From Bradyrhizobiaceae bacterium (GTDB taxonomy: Bacteria; Pseudomonadota; Alphaproteobacteria; Rhizobiales; Aestuariivirgaceae), in NCBI GenBank assembly GCA_947475225.1, contig CANJMQ010000042.1:1-35834 (forward strand): 35,834 bases of DNA, read 5' to 3'. Under the pieces are notes generated by a model. The model made no database searches. It was not told where the DNA came from and saw only the letters and a program-made list of their open reading frames with translations. Positions 34,390-35,834 of the stretch are shown here, piece by piece (position 1 is the first letter of the stretch; each line of letters opens with the position of its first letter). The position numbers were made by a program, and so were the translations under genes.

Positions 34390-35250
34390 CTAAACCACTT
34401 CGAACCGTTTCGCGATCTCGGCGCGATGCGGTGAGGCCTTGTAGATGCCCAGCACGCGAAGGTAGCTCGTGAAGAACTCGAGTTCCTCCATGGCCAACCT
34501 CACGTTCCTCTCGGACGGATGCCCTTCGATATCGGCATAGAACTGCGTGGCCGAGAACTGGCCCTCGATCTGGTAGGATTCGAGCTTCGTCATATTGACG
34601 CCGTTCGTCGCGAAGCCGCCCATCGCCTTGTAGAGGGCGGCAGGAACGTTCCGTACACGGAAGACGAAGGTGGTCATCACCGGCACGTCCTCGGGCTCGG
34701 CATCCTGCGGGGTGGCGGAGAGCACCACGAAGCGCGTGGTGTTGTGGCTCTCGTCCTCGATGTCCTCGCGGATCACCTCAAGGCCATAGATCTCGGCCGC
34801 CAGCTTCGAGGCGATGGCCGCCTGCGCCAGATCGCGCGATTCCGAGAGTTCGCGCGCCGCACCTGCCGTATCCGCAGCGACCACGGGCTTGAGGCCCAGT
34901 TCACGAATCACCTTGCGGCACTGGCCCAGCGCATGGACGTGGCTGCGCACGATCCTGAGCTTCGACCGGTCGGCGCCCGGCACGATCATCAGTTGGTGGT
35001 GAACGGGAAGGAAGTGTTCGCCGATAATGTAGAGATTGGTGCGCGGCAGCAGGTGGTGGATGTCGGCCACGCGGCCCGCCACCGAATTATCGATGGGGAT
35101 CATGGCAAGGGCGGCTTCGCCTTCAGCCACCGCCTGGAAGGCATCCTCGAAGGTGCCGCAGGGCAGCGGTTCGTAGGTGGGATAGGCTTCGATGCAGGCA
35201 ATGTGCGAATTGGCACCGGGTTCGCCCTGGTAGGCGATCTTCAGGGGCAT
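34390..35250 (-). CDS. pheA: Prephenate dehydratase
   Basis: A 286-residue stand-alone enzyme that turns prephenate into phenylpyruvate for phenylalanine synthesis. IAYQGEPGANSHIA opens the catalytic domain, with ALAMIPIDNSVAGRV and the Thr-rich DESHNTTRFVVL motif (the catalytic Thr) near 190. A C-terminal ACT domain (about 205-280) has the VNMTKLESYQIEGQFSATQFYADIEGH stretch (GALA/ESRP region) that binds phenylalanine for feedback inhibition. No chorismate mutase domain is fused. The ATG shares one base with the stop of the upstream kdsB gene (TGATG), so the two are one operon, as commonly seen in Rhizobiales. Confidence 0.95.
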   Translation of the reverse strand: MPLKIAYQGEPGANSHIACIEAYPTYEPLPCGTFEDAFQAVAEGEAALAMIPIDNSVAGRVADIHHLLPRTNLYIIGEHFLPVHHQLMIVPGADRSKLRIVRSHVHALGQCRKVIRELGLKPVVAADTAGAARELSESRDLAQAAIASKLAAEIYGLEVIREDIEDESHNTTRFVVLSATPQDAEPEDVPVMTTFVFRVRNVPAALYKAMGGFATNGVNMTKLESYQIEGQFSATQFYADIEGHPSERNVRLAMEELEFFTSYLRVLGIYKASPHRAEIAKRFEVV

Positions 35251-35834
35251 CAGGCTTTCCTCAGCATGCGGCGGGCGGTTTCGAGTTCGCTGGGCGTATC
35301 GACGCCGAGCGGCACCGTGTCAACCCGCACCACGACGATGCGCATGCCATTGTCGAGGGCGCGCATCTGTTCGAGTTTGCGGTCCGCCTCACGTTCGCTG
35401 ACGGGCAGCGACACGAAACGCTCCAGCACCGGGCGCTTGTAGGCGTAGACGCCGATGTGATGCCAGAAGGGCGCGTTGTGCTCCGGGCCCACGCGGCGCA
35501 CGAAGTCACGCGCGAAGGCCACCTCGCGCTCATCTGACAGGGGTGCGATGGCCTTGACGATGTTGGGGTTGGCGACGTCCTCCCCGCTTTCGATTCGGGC
35601 GGCGATGGTGGAAATGTCGGCGGGCTCGTTGGTGAGGCCGGCGAGGCAGCGCTGGATCGACAGGGAATCGATTGTTGGCAGGTCGCCCTGGAGGTTCACC
35701 ACATATTCGAAGCGGCCCTGCGGGTCGCGCAGCGAAAGGGCCTCGGCGATACGGTCCGAGCCGGAGGGCAGTGCAGGATTGGTGACGATGGCGTCACCGC
35801 CCTGGGCGCGCACGGCATCGGCGATCTCGACTTC
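35250..35834 (-). CDS. kdsB: CMP-Kdo synthetase, partial at window edge
   Basis: The last 194 codons of 3-deoxy-manno-octulosonate cytidylyltransferase, which makes CMP-Kdo for lipopolysaccharide core. The frame stays open to the right edge (reading EIADAVRAQGGDAIVT at its start), so the N-terminal third lies outside. Typical elements are the SGSDRIAEA motif, YVVNLQGDLP, and the C-terminal end with HHIGVYAYKRPVLERFV, LEQMRAL and DTPSELE. It is the upstream gene of the pair with pheA. Confidence 0.93.
   Translation of the reverse strand, partial: EVEIADAVRAQGGDAIVTNPALPSGSDRIAEALSLRDPQGRFEYVVNLQGDLPTIDSLSIQRCLAGLTNEPADISTIAARIESGEDVANPNIVKAIAPLSDEREVAFARDFVRRVGPEHNAPFWHHIGVYAYKRPVLERFVSLPVSEREADRKLEQMRALDNGMRIVVVRVDTVPLGVDTPSELETARRMLRKA

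Overview
The window is GC-rich, densely coded chromosomal DNA that looks like an alphaproteobacterium, most likely Hyphomicrobiales (Rhizobiales). The grounds are a class I (archaeal-type) lysyl-tRNA synthetase, a PodJ-like polar organiser with Sel1 repeats, a kdsB-pheA gene pair, a cluster of GANTC (CcrM-type) sites ahead of a gene at the left edge, and palindromic repeats of the CGTCATCCCGGC type. No rRNA, tRNA, CRISPR array, transposase or phage structural gene was seen, so this is core or soft-core genome rather than an island.

Layout. 1-0.7 kb: start of a leftward gene with an unusually strong ribosome binding site and four GANTC sites, then a small hypothetical gene. 0.7-7 kb: metabolic and envelope genes: PLP-dependent threonine/serine dehydratase (-), TMADH/DgcA-like flavin/Fe-S oxidoreductase (+), L,D-transpeptidase (+), LysE/ArgO amino-acid exporter (-), ureidoglycine aminohydrolase-like bicupin (+). 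6.8-11.2 kb: a tightly overlapping leftward operon: TelA family, lipoprotein with a substrate-binding module fused to VWA, XpaC family, Tat-type substrate-binding paralogue. 11.6-17.7 kb: XRE regulator and SulP anion transporter (+), GT2 glycosyltransferase (-), family-3 solute-binding protein (+), then DUF952-pyrD (-).

17.7-29.6 kb is rich in genome-maintenance functions: an S24/LexA-like repressor, lysS, a dienelactone hydrolase, a DinG/XPD-type Fe-S helicase followed by TerB, a MATE exporter, and the helicase-PdeM pair of the 'ligase-associated' repair system without its ligase and exonuclease partners. 29.6-35.8 kb: the PodJ-like protein (-), a MerR regulator (+), NudC (+), prephenate dehydratase (-) and a 3'-truncated-by-window view of kdsB (-).

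The best candidate for a poorly described system is the TelA / SBP-VWA lipoprotein / XpaC / Tat-SBP operon at 6.8-11.2 kb. Its parts are known families linked to the Ter/tellurite stress network, but its action is unknown: a cytoplasmic TelA, a membrane XpaC and two exported binding proteins, one of which carries a metal-dependent VWA domain. A TerB gene lies 13 kb away behind a DNA helicase. All functions are read from sequence motifs only; no database search was run.
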